Source: Flaccisagitta enflata
Taxonomy: Eukaryota > Chaetognatha > Sagittoidea > Aphragmophora
Direction: 5' to 3'
DNA length: 64,000 nt
Assembly: GCA_965153355.1 (NCBI GenBank)
Contig: OZ231126.1
Span: forward strand, 18,476,001 to 18,540,000
Shown piece by piece: positions 22,338 to 35,790 of this stretch. The notes beneath the pieces were generated by a model. It was not told where the DNA came from and searched no databases. It worked only from the letters and a program-made list of their open reading frames with translations. The translations under genes and the position numbers were made by a program. The first letter of the stretch is position 1. Each line of letters begins with the position of its first letter.

Positions 22338-24350
22338 GGCCATGTTATCATTAGCAATAAGTAGAAACAAACGTCACAAAAGAGAAAGGCCATGTTATCA
22401 TTAGCAATAAGTAGAAACAAACGTCACAAAAGAGAAAGGCCATTTTATCATTAGCAATAAGTAGAAACAAACGAGAGAAAGGCCATGTTATCATTAGCAA
22501 TAAGTAGAAACAAACGTCACAAAAGAGAAAGGCCATGTTATCATTAGCAATAAGTAGAAACAAACGTCACAAAAGAGAAAGGCCATGTTATCATTAGCAA
22601 TAAGTAGAAACAAACGTCACAAAAGAGAAAGGCCATGTTATCATTAGCAATAAGTAGAAACAAACGTCACAAAAGAGAAAGGCCATGTTATCATTAGCAA
22701 TAAGTAGAAACAAACGTCACAAAAGAGAAAGGCCATGTTATCATTAGCAATAAATAGAAACAAACGTCACAAAAGAGAAAGGCCATGTTATCATTAGCAA
22801 TAAGTAGAAACAAACGTCACAAAAGAGAAAGGCCATGTTATCATTAGCAATAAGTAGAAACAAACGTCACAAAAAAGAAAGGATATTTCATCATTAGCAA
22901 TAAGTAGAAACAAACGTCACAAAAGAGAAAGGCCATGTTATCATTAGCAATAAGTAGAAACAAACGTCACAAAAAGAGAAAGGCCATGTTATCATTAGCA
23001 ATAAGTAGAAACAAACGTCACAAAAGAGAAAGGCCATGTTATCATTAGCAATAAGTAGAAACAAACGTCACAAAAGAGAAAGGCCAAGTTATCATTAGCA
23101 ATAGGTAAAAACAAACGTCACAAAAGAGAAAGGCCATGTTATCATTAGCAATAAGTAGAAACAAACGTCACAAAAGAGAAAGGCCATGTTATCATTAGCA
23201 ATAAGTAGAAACAAACGTCACAAAAGAGAAAGGCCATGTTATCATTAGCAATAAGCCGAAACAAACGTAACAAAAAAGAAAGACCATGTTATTATTAGCA
23301 ATAAGTAGAAACAAACGTCACAAAAGAGAAAGGCCATGATATCATTAGCAATAAATAGAAACAAACGTCACAAAAGAGAAAGGCCATGTTATCATTAGCA
23401 AAAAGTAGAAACAAACGTCACAAAAGAGAAAGGCCAAGTTATCATTAGCAATAAGTAAAAACAAGCGTCACAAAAGAGAAAGGCCATGTTATCATTAGCA
23501 ATAAGTAGAAACAAACGTCACAAAAGAAAAAGACCATGTATCATTAGCAATAGTAGAAACAAACGTCACAAAAGAAAGACCATGTTATCATTAGCAACAA
23601 GTAGAAACAAACGTCACAAAAGAAAAGGCCATGTAATCATTAGCAATAAGTAGAAACAAACGTCAAAAAGAAAGGCCACGTTATCATTTGCCCTAAGTAA
23701 ACAAATGTCACAAAAGAGAAAGGCTATGTTATCATTAATAAGTAGAAACAAATGTCTACAAAAAGAAAGGCCATGATCATTGTATGAAGTGAAACAAACG
23801 TCACAAAAGAGAAAGGCCTATTGTTGTCATGGCAATAAGTAAACAAATGTCAGAGAGAAAGGCCATGACAATGTCAATAAGCAGAAACAAATGTCACAAA
23901 AGAAAAGGCCATGTTATCATTAGCAATAAGTAGAAACAAACGTCACAAAAAGAAAGCCATGTTATCATTAGCAATAAGTAGAAACAAACGTCACAAAAGA
24001 AAAGTCATGTTATCATTCAGCAATAAGTGAAACAAACGTCACAAAAGAGAAAGGCCATGTTATCATTAGCAATAAGTAGAAACAAACGTCACAAAAAGAA
24101 AAGTATGTTATTATTAGCAATAAGTAGAAACAAATGTCACAAAGAAAAGCCATGTTATCATTAGCAATAAGTAAGAAACAAATGTCACAAAAGAAAAAGG
24201 CCATGTTATCATTAGCAGTAAGTGGAAAAACGTCACAAAGAGAAAAGTCAATGTTATCATTAGCAATAAGTAGAAACAAACGTCACAAAAGAGAAAGGCT
24301 ATGTTATCATTAGCAATAAGTAGAAACAAATGTCACAAAAAAGAAAGGTA
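22338..24350. repeat. 50 bp tandem satellite, ~40 copies
   Basis: The unit begins GGCCATGTTATCATTAGCAA and continues TAAGTAGAAACAAACGTCAC then AAAAGAGAAA, exactly 50 bp. Copies from ~22,480 to ~23,520 are almost identical; from ~23,530 they diverge and shorten. Because 50 is not a multiple of 3, the ORFs through it cycle frames and are not genes. Confidence 0.95.
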
Positions 24351-24614
24351 AAGACAGATGTCATGAAGCAAAACAAATGTCACAATAAGTTAATGGAGAT
24401 TGCACTGTTGTAGTCGCGGCATGCTTAAGTGCAGATAAACGGCAGAGTGGAACACATGAGTGGAAACAAATGTCACAAAAGCTGAGTACACGGATAAATA
24501 AGTCCTGTGTGGGTGGGCAGGGTTTGTGAACAACAACTACTGCCATCGCCAAATATGTGCATCTGAATCAGATGATCTGATTGTCTCTTATTGAGACATT
24601 CTGATTGACTGAAT

Positions 24615-24620
<6 letters not shown>
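24351..24620. repeat. Transition between satellite blocks with HTR fragment
   Basis: Single AACAAATGTCACAA cores spaced irregularly, then a short HTR-like piece (GTACACGGATAAATAAGTCC, GTGGGTGGGCAGGG) at ~24,484-24,525. Confidence 0.5.
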
Positions 24621-24685
<65 letters not shown>

Positions 24686-25377
24686 GGGAGAGACCAGTGA
24701 CAAGAGGGGCTAGCGGGGTAGGAATTGATATTGAGTCCTTTTTGCTCTTTGGTGAATCTACCCCTTCAATTTTCACAGAAGCCCTTTATATATGTATATA
24801 TGTATATATTAAGAGGGTTTTGAAGAATATGAGCAGCCTTCAGAGCAGATAAAGAAAACATGCTCAACATGTATTCTGACCCCGCTAGCCCCTCTTGTCA
24901 CTGGTCTCTTCCTTATTGTGAACCATTTAGTCATTCAGTATGACTCAATCTGAGTCACTAAGATGTAAGTACTTGACTATACTTCTGATTGACTGAACAT
25001 GTCCTTTGTCAATGGTATTAAATCATGAGTCAGTCCCATTCAATGAATCATAATCAAATGTCTCAGTAGGTAAAGAGAGGCATCACAAAGGGTTAAAGCA
25101 AATGTCATAATGAGTAAACACAAATGTCACGATAGGTGAAGACAAATGCCAACTCTTCAACTCAATCACCATGGCCCTACCCAAATAACATGTGAACTGC
25201 AACCACAGCCATGTCCAAATATGCACAACTGATTGTCTTGAATTAAGTCTTACTGAGTGACTGAACGGTCTCTCTGTCTCTCTCTATCTTTGAACTTGTG
25301 AACCATAATCACTGCCAGTGCCAAACATGTGCATCTAAATGTCTCTGATTGAGACATTCTAATTGACTGACTGGGGC

Positions 25378-25434
<57 letters not shown>

Positions 25435-26826
25435 GGACAAGAGGGGCTAGCGGGGTAGGAATTGATATTGAGTCCTTTTTGCTCTTTGGTGAATCTACCC
25501 CTTCAATTTCCCCAGAAGCCCTTTATATATGTATATATGTATATATAAAGAGGGTTTTGAAGAATATGAGCAACCTTCAGAGCAGATAAAGAAAAGATGC
25601 TCAACATGTATTCTGACCCCGCTAGCCCCTCTTGTCACTGGTCTCTCCCTTATTGTGAACCATTTAGTCATTCAGTATGACTCAATCTGAGTCACTAAGA
25701 TGTAAGTACTTGACTATACTTCTGATTGACTGAACATGTCCTTTGTCGATGGTATTAAATCATGAGTCAGTCCCATTCAATAAATCATAATCAAATGTCT
25801 CAGTAGGTAAAGAGAAGCATCACAAAGGGTTAAAGCAAATGTCATAATGAGTAAACACAAATGTCACGATAGGTAAAGACAAATGCCAACTCTTCAACTC
25901 AATCACCATGGCCCTACCCTAAGAACATGTGAACTGCAACCACAGCCATGTCCAAACATGCACAACTGATTGTCTTAAATTGAGTCTTACTGAGTGACTG
26001 AATGGTCTCTCTGTCTCTCTCTATCTTTGAACTTGTGAACCATTATCACTGCCATCGCCAAACTTGTGCATCTAAATGTCTCTGATTGAGACATTCTAAT
26101 TGACTGACTGGGGCCTCTCTCTCTCTCTCTCTCTCAGGGAGAGACCAGTGACAAGAGGGGCTAGCGGGGTAGGAATTGATATTGAGTCCTTTTTGCTCTT
26201 TGGTGAATCTACCCCTTCAATTTCCCAAGAAGCCCTTTATATATGTATATATTTATATATAAAGAGGGTTTTGAAGAATATGAGCAACCTTCAGAGCAGA
26301 TAAAGAAAAGATGCTCAACATGTATTCTGACCCCGCTAGCCCCTCTTGTCACTGGTCTCTCCTTTATTGTGAACCATTTAGTCATTCAGTATGACTCAAT
26401 CTGAGTCACTAAGATGTAAGTACTTGACTATACTTCTGATTGACTGAACATGTCCTTTGTCAATGGTATTAAATCATACTCAGTCCCATTCAATGAATCA
26501 TAATCAAATGTCTCATTATGTAAAGAGAAGCATCACAAAGGGTCAAAGCAAATGTCATAATGAGTAAACACAAATGTCATGATAGGTAAAGACAAATGCC
26601 AACTCTTCAACTCAATCACCATGGCCCTACCCTAAGAACATGTGAACTGCAACCACAGCCATGTCCAAATATGCACAACTGATTGTCTTAAATTGAGTCT
26701 TACTGAGTGACTGAATGGTCTCTCTGTCTCTCTCTATCTTTGAACTTGTGAACCATAATCACTGCCATCGCCAAACATGTGCATCTAAATGTCTCTGATT
26801 GAGACATTCTAATTGACTGACTGGGG

Positions 26827-26912
<86 letters not shown>

Positions 26913-27602
26913 GGAGAGACCAGTGACAAGAGGGGCTAGCGGGGTAGGAATTGATATTGAGTCCTTTTTGCTCTTTGGTGAATCTACCCCTTCAATTTCC
27001 CCAGAAGCCCTTTATATATGTATATATGTATATATAAAGAGGGTTTTGAAGAATATGAGCAACCTTCAGAGCAGATAAAGAAAAGATGCTCAACATGTAT
27101 TCTGACCCCGCTAGCCCCTCTTGTCACTGGTCTCTCCTTTATTGTGAACCATTTAGTCATTCAGTATGACTCAATCTGAGTCACTAAGATGTAAGTACTT
27201 GACTATACTTCTGATTGACTGAACATGTCCTTTGTCGATGGTATTAAATCATGAGTCAGTCCCATTCAATGAATCATAATCAAATGTCTCAGTAGGTAAA
27301 GAGAAGCATCACAAAGGGTTAAAGCAAATGTCATAATGAGTAAACACAAATGTCACGATAGGTAAAGACAAATGCCAACTCTTCAACTCAATCACCATGG
27401 CCCTACCCTAAGAACATGTGAACTGCAACCACAGCCATGTCCAAATATGCACAACTGATTGTCTTAAATTGAGTCTTACTGAGTGACTGAATGGTCTCTC
27501 TGTCTCTCTCTGTCTTTGAACTTGTGAACCATAATCACTGCCATCGCCAAACATGTGCATCTAAATGTCTCTGATTGAGACATTCTAATTGACTGACTGG
27601 GG

Positions 27603-27658
<56 letters not shown>

Positions 27659-28349
27659 GGAGAGACCAGTGACAAGAGGGGCTAGCGGGGTAGGAATTGA
27701 TATTGAGTCCTTTTTGCTCTTTGGTGAATCTACCCCTTCAATTTCCCCAGAAGCCCTTTATATATGTATATATGTATATATAAAGAGGGTTTTGAAGAAT
27801 ATGAGCAACCTTCAGAGCAGATAAAGAAAACATGCTCAACATGTATTCTGACCCCGCTAGCCCCTCTTGTCACTGGTCTCTCCCTTATTGTGAACCATTT
27901 AGTCATTCAGTATGACTCAATCTGAGTCACTAAGATGTAAGTACTTGACTATACTTCTGATTGACTGAACATGTCCTTTGTCGATGGTATTAAATCATGA
28001 GTCAGTCCCATTCAATGAATCATAATCAAATGTCTCAGTAGGTAAAAAGAAGCATCACAAAGGGTTAAAGCAAATGCCATAATGAGTAAACACAAATGTC
28101 ACAATAGGTAAAGACAAATGCCAACTCTTCAACTCAATCACCATGGCCCTACCCTAAGAACATGTGAACTGCAACCACAGCCATGTCCAAATATGCACAA
28201 CTGATTGTCTTAAATTGAGTCTTACTGACTGACTGAATGGTCTCTCTGTCTCTCTCTATCATTGAACTTGTGAACCATAATCACTGCCATCGCCAAACAT
28301 GTGCATCTAAATGTCTCTGATTGAGACATTCTAATTGACTGACTGGGGC

Positions 28350-28396
<47 letters not shown>

Positions 28397-28969
28397 AGGG
28401 AGAGAATGACAAGAGGGGCTAGCGGGGTAGGAATTGATATTGAGTCCTTTTTGCTCTTTGGTGAATCTACCCCTTCAATTTCCCCAGAAGCCCTTTATAT
28501 ATGTATATATGTATATAAAGAGGGTTTTGAAGAATATGAGCAACCTTCAGAGCAGATAAAGAAAACATGCTCAACATGTATTCTGACCCCGCTAGCCCCT
28601 CTTGTCACTGGTCTCTCCCTTATTGTGAACCGTTTCGTCATTCAGTATTACTCAATCTGAGTCACCAAGATGTAACTTCTTGACTAAGTTTCTGATTGAC
28701 TGAACTTGTCCTTTGTAGATAGTATTAAATCATGAGTCAGTCTCATTCAATGAATCAAAATCAAATGTCACAGTAGGTAAAGAGAAGCATCACAAAGGGT
28801 TAAAGCAAATGTCATAATGAGTAAACACAAATGTCACAATAGGTAAAGACAAATGCCAACTCTTCAACTCAATCACCATGGCCCTATCCTAAGAACATGT
28901 GAACTGCAACCACAGCCATGTCCAAATATGCACATCTGATTGTCTTAAATTGAGTCTTACTGAGTGACT

Positions 28970-29048
<79 letters not shown>

Positions 29049-29300
29049 GGAGAGACCAGTGACAAGAGGGGCTAGCGGGGTAGGAATTGGTATTGAGTCC
29101 TTTTTGCTCTTTGGTGAATCTACCCCTTCAATTTCCCCAGAAGCCCTTTATATATGTATATCTGTATATATAAAGAGGGTTTTGAAGAATATGAGCAACC
29201 TTCAGAGCAGATAAAGAAAACATGCTCAACATGTATTCTGACCCCGCTAGCCCCTCTTGTCACTGGTCTCTCCCTTTTTGTCAACCATTTAGTTGTTCAG
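24621..29300. repeat. Higher-order tandem repeat, seven ~0.65-0.77 kb units
   Basis: The marker GGGAGAGACCAGTGACAAGA (or its remnant) recurs near 24,687, 25,435, 26,136, 26,911, 27,658, 28,398 and 29,048. Each full unit contains, in order: a (CT)n tract of variable length, a ~223 bp inverted-repeat element, TGAACCATTTAGTCATTCAG, ATGTCAC-type short cores (AAACACAAATGTCACGATAG), CTCAATCACCATGGCCCTAC and TCTCTGATTGAGACATTCTA. The first five units are highly similar; the last two are more diverged. Confidence 0.93.
26914..27136. mobile_element. MITE inside the higher-order unit (type copy)
   Basis: GAGAGACCAGTGACAAGAGG then GGCTAGCGGGGT is mirrored at the far end by ACCCCGCTAGCCCCTCTTGT then CACTGGTCTCTC, an inverted repeat of about 30 bp. 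The interior has TATATATGTATATATGTATA and no gene. The same element occupies the same place in all seven units, so it was part of the unit before amplification. Confidence 0.8.
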
Positions 29301-29719
29301 TATGACTCAATCTGAGTCAGCAAGATGTTCCTACTTGACTCAGTTTCTGATTGACAGAACATGTCCCTTTGTAGATGGTTTCAAATCATGAGTCTGTCTC
29401 ATTCAATAAATCAAAATCAAATGTCACAGTAGGTAAAGAGAAGCATCACAAAGCGGTAAGGCAAATGTAATTAGTAAACACAAATGTCACAATAGGTAAA
29501 GACAAATGCCAACTCTTCAACCTAATCTCCATGGCCCTAGCTGAAGAACATGTGAACTGCAACCACAGCCATATCAAATATGTACATCTGATTGTCTAGA
29601 ATTGAGTCTTACTGAACAACTGAATGGTCTCTCTCTTTCTCATAAAACTTGTAAACTACAACCACTGCCATTGCCAAATACGTCCATCTGATTGTCTCTG
29701 ATTGAGACATTCTGATTGA

Positions 29720-32700
29720 CTGAGTGGGTCTTTTTCTCTTGTTTTATAACCGCCCTTTCCTAACGGACCGCCCTTTCCCAACCAACAGACTAGGCAAACA
29801 AGTTATGTCTCCCTTTATCTTACCTTTTGTGACATCTGCTGTTACCCTTTGTTACCTCTTTTCACCATTTGTGACATTGGTTTCTACTTATTGTTGTTTT
29901 CGTTTTTTTTTGTGACAATAGTTCTTATAGACTGATAAACAGAATGGAACACAGGCAAATAAGTTATGTCTCCCTTCATCCTTCCTATTGTGACATCTGT
30001 TGTTACCCTTTGTGACATTGGTTTTTACATATTGTGACATTTTTTTTATTGTGACAATAGTTTTTACAAATAATGAAATTTCTTGTTTAACATTGTGACA
30101 ATCAATATAATGAAATGTCACAAAATAAACATATGATTCATTTCAGCTGGGTCTTAACATAATGGGTGGTCAAAAAAAGTAACCTTGGTCACTTCTTTTT
30201 TGACCACCCTTTCCCAACCAATGGACCAAGGAACCAATGCACTGATACATAGACTGACATACAGGCAGAATCCCTTCATCTACCTTATCGTGACATCTGT
30301 TTTCACCCTTTGTGACATTGATTTTTATATATTGTCCCAAATATGTTTCATTGTGACAAAAACTTTTACTGATCATAAATTTCTCATTCATTAGTGTGGG
30401 AATTGATAAAGACAAATGGCACAAAATTGATGTATAACTCCTTTCAGCTTGATCACCCCAGAACAACTTATTGATTAAGGAACCAATCCACTGATAAACA
30501 GAATGTCATATAGGCAAACAAGTTATGTCTCCCTTTATCTTATCTTTTGTGACATCTGCTGTTACCCTTACTGACATTGGTTTTTACATATTGTGGCAAT
30601 TTTATTTCATTGTGACAATTAATTTTACTGATCATAAAAATTTTTGTATAGTAGTGTGACAACTGATACAGACAAATGGCACAGACTGACACAGAGGCAA
30701 ACAAGTTATTGCTCTGTTTATCTCAGCTTTTGCGACGTCTCTTTTTACCATTTGTGACATTGGTTTCTACCTCTTGTCGTATTCGGTTCTTTTTGTGACA
30801 AGAGTTTTTACAGACTGATAAACAGAATGGCACACAGGCAAATAAGTTATGTCTCCCTTTATCCTACCTATTGTGACATCTGTTGTTACCCTTTGTGACA
30901 TTGGTTTTTACATCTTGTGACATTTTTTTTTATTGTGACAATAGTTTTTATAAATAATGAAATTTCTTGTTTATCAGTGTGACAATCAATTTAATGAAAT
31001 GTCACAAAATAAACATATAATTCATTTCAGCTTGGTCTTTACATAATGGGTGGTCAAAAAAAGTAACCTTGGTCACTTCTTTTTTGACCACCCTTTCCCA
31101 ACCAATGGACCAAGGAACCAATGCACTGATACATAGACTGACATATAGGCAGACAAATTATAGCTCCCTTCATCTCACCTATTGTGACATCTGTTTTCAC
31201 CCTTTGTGACATTGATTTTTATATATTGTCGCAATTATGTTTCATTGTGACAAAAACTTTTACTGATCATAAATTTCTCATTTATTAGTGTGGGAATTGA
31301 TAAAGACAAATGGCACAAAATTGATGTATAACTCTTTTCAGCTTGATCACCCCTGAACAACTTATTGATCAAGGAACCAATCCACTGATAAACAGAATGT
31401 CATATAGGCAAACAAGTTATGTCTTCCTATATCTTATCTTTTGTGACATCTGCTGTTACCCTTAGTGACATTGGTTTTTACATATTGTGGCAATTTCATT
31501 TAATTGTGACAATTACTTTTACTGATCATAAAATTTCTTGTATAGTAGTGTGACAACTGATACAGACAAATGGCACAGACTGACATAGAGGCAAACAAGT
31601 TATTGCTCCCTTTATCTCAGCTTTTGCGACGTCTCTTTTCACCATTTGTGACAACGGTTTCTACTTATTGTCGTATTCAGTTCTTTTTGTGACAAGAGTT
31701 TTTATAGACTGATAAACAGAATGGCACACAGGCAAATAAGTTATGTCTTCCTTCATCCTACCTATTGTGACATCTGTTGTTACCCTTTGTGACATTTGCT
31801 TTTACATATTGTGACATTTTTTTTTATTGTGACAATAGTTTTTACAAATAATGAAATTTCTTGTTTATCAGTGTGACAATCAATATAATGAAATGTCACA
31901 AAATAAACATACAATTCATTTCAGCTTGGTCTTAACATAATGGGTGGTTAAAAAAAGTAACCTTGGTCACTTCTTTTTTGGCCACCCTTTCCCAACCAAT
32001 GGACTAAGTAACCAATGTACTCATAAACAAAATGACATATAGGCGAACAAGTTATGTCTCCCTTTATCTCACTTATTGTGACATCTGTTGTTACAATTTG
32101 TGACATTGGTTTCTATATATGGTGGCCTTTATTTTCTCATTTTGACAATAGTTTTTTAAAAATAGTGAAATTTCTTGCTTATGTATAAGAATCAGGTAAA
32201 ACAAATGTCACAAAAATGAATATTAACCTCTTTTTAACTAAATCACTGCATAATGGGTGGTCAAAAAAAGTAACTTTGGTTACTTCTTTTTTGACCATCC
32301 ATTACCAACCAATGGACCAAGAAACTAATGCACAATTTGACAGACTGACTTAGAGGAAGACAACTTATGACTCCTTTCATCTTACATATTGTGACATATG
32401 TTTTCAGCCTTTTTGACATTGGTTTCTAAACATTGTGGTATTTATTTTTCATTGTGACAACACTATCTACTAATCATAAAATTTCAAAAAAGACAAATGT
32501 CACAAAGTTGATGCATAACTTTATTCAGATTGATCACCCCAGATCAAGGTACCAATACACTGTAGAACAGACGGACATGCAGGCACACAAGTTATCGATT
32601 ACTTCATCTCACCTATTGTGACATCCGTTATCTTTTGTGACGTCTGTTGTTACTTTTTGTGACATTGGTTTTTACACATTGTGACACTTATGTTTTTCAT

Positions 32701-33210
32701 TGTGATAATAGTTTATATAATAGACTGACATGCAGGCAAGCAAGTTATCGCTCCCCTCATCTCAGCTATTGTGACATCCGTTTTCACCCTTTGTGACATT
32801 GGTTTCTAAACATTGTGGCACAATATGGATGCTTACTCCTTTCAGCTTGATCACCCTTGATCACACTTGATAAACAGACTGACATGCAGGCAGACATGTT
32901 ATCAATTACTTCATCATACCTATTGTGACATCTGTTATTAGCTTTTGTGACATTGGTTTTTACATATCATAACGACTATGTTTTTCATTGTGACAATAGT
33001 TTATACCAATAATGAGATATCTTGCTTATTGGTATGACAATCGGTAAATACACCTGTCACAAAATGCATGTTTAACTCTTTTCAACTTGATCACAACTGA
33101 CCAATCTATGGACCAACAACCCAATGCACTGTTAGACAGACTAACAGACATATTATGTGGCTCCCTTCCTCTTGCTTTATGTGACATTTATTTTCTCCAA
33201 TAATGTCATT
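29720..33210. repeat. Second higher-order array, ~0.89 kb units, core on the opposite strand
   Basis: The marker GGGTGGTCAAAAAAAGTAAC recurs at 30,164, 31,048, 31,942 and 32,255, and forms a small palindrome with TTTTTTGACCACCC. Between markers the core TTGTGACATTGGTTTCTACT recurs every few tens of bp. This core is the reverse complement of the AGTAGAAACAAATGTCACAA core of the 22.3-29.5 kb block. Copies decay beyond 32.3 kb. Confidence 0.88.
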
Positions 33211-33560
33211 GGATTTATTCTTTTCATAAAGCTGAGTCGCACGGTACATTCTAAGCGGGCAAGAAGGTGGAATACTTATCCAGACCCCAAGAATGAGACA
33301 AATGGAACTTTCTTACTGAGAAAAAGAGATGGATGAACAAGCTAGGAAAGCTGCATATATTGAGTCATTTACTATTGTGACACAGTGTCACAGCCCTGTG
33401 ACGTTTTCCAGAAAAACGTCACAAGCCTCCCATTGGATTGTATGGGGAATTTTTCGCGGAATGTAACACTAAAACTTACTGAAACATGGTACAATTGGTA
33501 CATCCGTAACATCAGCTTATCCCTGAAGGCAACATTGCACAGGAGCTCAGGTCGATATAA
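33211..33560. other. Array edge and unassigned sequence
   Basis: TTGTGACACAGTGTCACAGC near 33,374 is the last recognisable satellite-like motif. No gene is seen. Confidence 0.3.
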
Positions 33561-34170
33561 CCATGAGTGCAATAAAAATGGCCGATTTTTCAACAGCTTT
33601 GAGCACAGGTTTTGGTCAAAAGATTCTTGGGACCATCCTAAAATTCATGCATTGTAGAAACATATCAAAATTATCTTTCATATGAGTCCATGCAGCAAAT
33701 TTTTTCTCAATTCTTTTAGAAAATATGACAGATTAAGGGCTAACAACTAAATTGCCACCTCATGAAAAAAGGGCTGAATTTGTCACTCGGATTTTCTGAA
33801 ATGTTTTAGATGAGTAAAAATGATAGAAGATCTTTATCGATTTCAATGAAATTTTAGGGGCTAGTTGACCTGTATTTGCCTCAATATCAATTCAATTTTT
33901 ATCAATATCGGGCAACGTCTTCTGTGATTTTTTATGGAACTTTGTAAAAACACCATGGGCAGTTTCAAAATTAAGCGGTTTTGTTAATCTTACTCTCATT
34001 TGCATATTCATTGAGTTACTGGTCTCGCAAAATTTTCAAATGAAAGATCGTTTGAAGGGCTTTCAAGGTGTCATGAATTTTGCCATGTTCAGATGAATTT
34101 TTGATCCTTTACAGACCTTTTAAAAATCGGCCATTTTTATTGCACTTATGGTTAGTCAAGTTTGAAACCA
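33560..34170. mobile_element. Imperfect foldback element
   Basis: ATAACCATGAGTGCAATAAA then AATGGCCGATTTTT near 33,557 pairs with AAAAATCGGCCATTTTTATT then GCACTTATGG near 34,125. The arms are short and the boundaries approximate. Confidence 0.5.
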
Positions 34171-34401
34171 TCAAAAACCAGCAAGAATGGAAAGGGACGA
34201 GAACAAACGGGTGTGTCAAAAACTGTCATTAAGCAAAAGATTTTTTGATGAAACTATCAATTTTAAGCAGCCTGGCATTCAAAACCCTCAATTTCTTTTT
34301 TCTTAAATCTAATTTATCTCCTTTTAAAATGAAAAACAACTGCAATTTAGCCCCATGTTTACATTATCCCATGAGGATCGACAACCAATTATTTCACTAT
34401 T

Positions 34402-34602
34402 ATTTTTAGTCGCGTGCACGCCACTCTACAACCCGCTTTGTCCGTTGGTCGGTCGGTTGGTCGGTCGGTCGGTCACACTTTACTTTTTTTTATGATTTTA
34501 TTACTTTGACCTCCCTGCTCCTGCCCAAATGGTCTGGTGACCTCAAATATGGCCCCTGCCCACCCGCACGCGACTTCGGTAGCCGTGTATCCGGCCTTGT
34601 TT
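34402..34602 (-). mobile_element. HTR copy, GTCGCGTGC subfamily
   Basis: TTTTTAGTCGCGTGCACGCC starts it and CCGTGTATCCGGCCTTGTTT ends it. It lies head to head with the next copy, 68 bp away. Confidence 0.85.
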
Positions 34603-34670
34603 CTTCAAACCGTGAAGAGGTAGCAGTATAGCACTATAGCACTTTTGACACATGTCCAACAATTTTACAG

Positions 34671-34864
34671 AACAAGGCCGGATACACGGCTAATGCAGTC
34701 GCGTGCTCGGTGGGCAGGGGCCATATTTAAGGTCACCAGACCATTTGAGCAGGAGCAACGAGGTCAAAGGAAAAAAACCAATAGAAGTAAAATATAACGG
34801 ACCGACTGACGGACCGATGGACCAACGGAGGTACAAAGCGGCGTGTTGAGCACGCGACAAAAAA
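34671..34864 (+). mobile_element. HTR copy, GTCGCGTGC subfamily
   Basis: AACAAGGCCGGATACACGGC, GCAGTCGCGTGCTCGGTGGG, GGACCGACTGACGGACCGAT, and the end TTGAGCACGCGACAAAAAA. The 3' hairpin is partly lost. Confidence 0.82.
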
Positions 34865-35455
34865 TAAAACTCTAACCAACACAGGCAGCTAGCGCAGGGG
34901 ACCGAGGGACATTAGCGTTATTGGCCGGTCGCGCAACGATGGGTGGACACGGCCTCTTAAATAGTAATATACCTCGCAATAGCGCAAGAATAGATACCAA
35001 TCTAACCAAAATTTCATATTTGGAAAAAGCGAATTTCCGTTACTCCCGGGTCCTTTACCGCGGTCCGCGGGGTGTAACTATATAACTGGACGTGCGTCTA
35101 CCACGCGAATCAGAAAAAAAAGATGCACCTTTTTATTAAATAACAAAAACAGATAAAAAAAACAATTTGAATTAATTTCTGTTGAGTCTGTCGAGTGTTT
35201 AAAGATTTTCAAAAATTTTTTCATTCTAGACCAATCCTAGGTCTGTATCTCAAACGGTTTAGAAGCTAGAACTCTGCAAAAAGAAGCATTATTTTACTAA
35301 AATACACTTTTTACATATATATTGCGAAACTGAAATAGGCAACATTTTTACTCAAACTGATGCCATTTGTAAACAAAAAAGGATAGCAATGCCAGATTAG
35401 TGCCGAATGAAATCACTTTCAATTGGCTTTATTGGCGTTATTAATTCTTAGACCT
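34865..35455. other. Unassigned sequence with a G+C-rich island
   Basis: 34,880-35,105 is richer in G+C (CCGCGGTCCGCGGGGTGTAA) and may be unique sequence, but no open frame with splice sites is convincing. Confidence 0.3.
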
Positions 35456-35458
35456 ATC

Positions 35459-35790
35459 CTAAGCTTCATCAGACCTATCCCTAGCTCTATCAAACCTATC
35501 CCCAGCTCTATCAGGCCTATCCGGAGCTAAATCAGACCTATCCGGAGCTCTATCAGACCTATACTGAGCTCTATCAGACCTATCCCCACACCTATCCGAC
35601 CTATCACCAGACCTATCCGACCTATCACCAGCTCCATTAGTTCTAACCGTAGTCAGGGGTTCAGGCCTAAAAATTAGGATATGAATCAAGGTGGGATACA
35701 AAGGGAGAAGAAAGAAGAGAATTTTCGTGATATGTGAAACTGAAAGCATCGATCATTGGCCTCTCTTGGGCCGCTACTCAAAAGAGAGAA
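35459..35790. repeat. Family-B element with 21 bp minisatellite
   Basis: About eight copies of a 21 bp unit (TATCAGACCTATCCGGAGCT-like) span 35,465-35,640. Read on the minus strand they give a repeating 7-residue DRSDRAP-type peptide. CATTGGCCTCTCTTGGGCCG then CTACTC follows, the family end. Confidence 0.7.

Noticed and set aside
24013-24329. ORFs rich in LLIANDNMAF / CDVCFYLL that look like membrane proteins
   Set aside because: Frames of the 50 bp satellite; the unit is not a multiple of three and the ORF shifts frame from copy to copy.
22338-24350. Regular 50 bp repeats resembling a CRISPR array
   Set aside because: There are no variable spacers: the unit is repeated head to tail without unique sequence, no cas genes are near, and the context is intron-rich animal DNA. 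It is a satellite.
34880-35105. G+C-rich island considered as an exon or rDNA fragment
   Set aside because: No frame is open between plausible splice sites and I do not recognise rRNA sequence.
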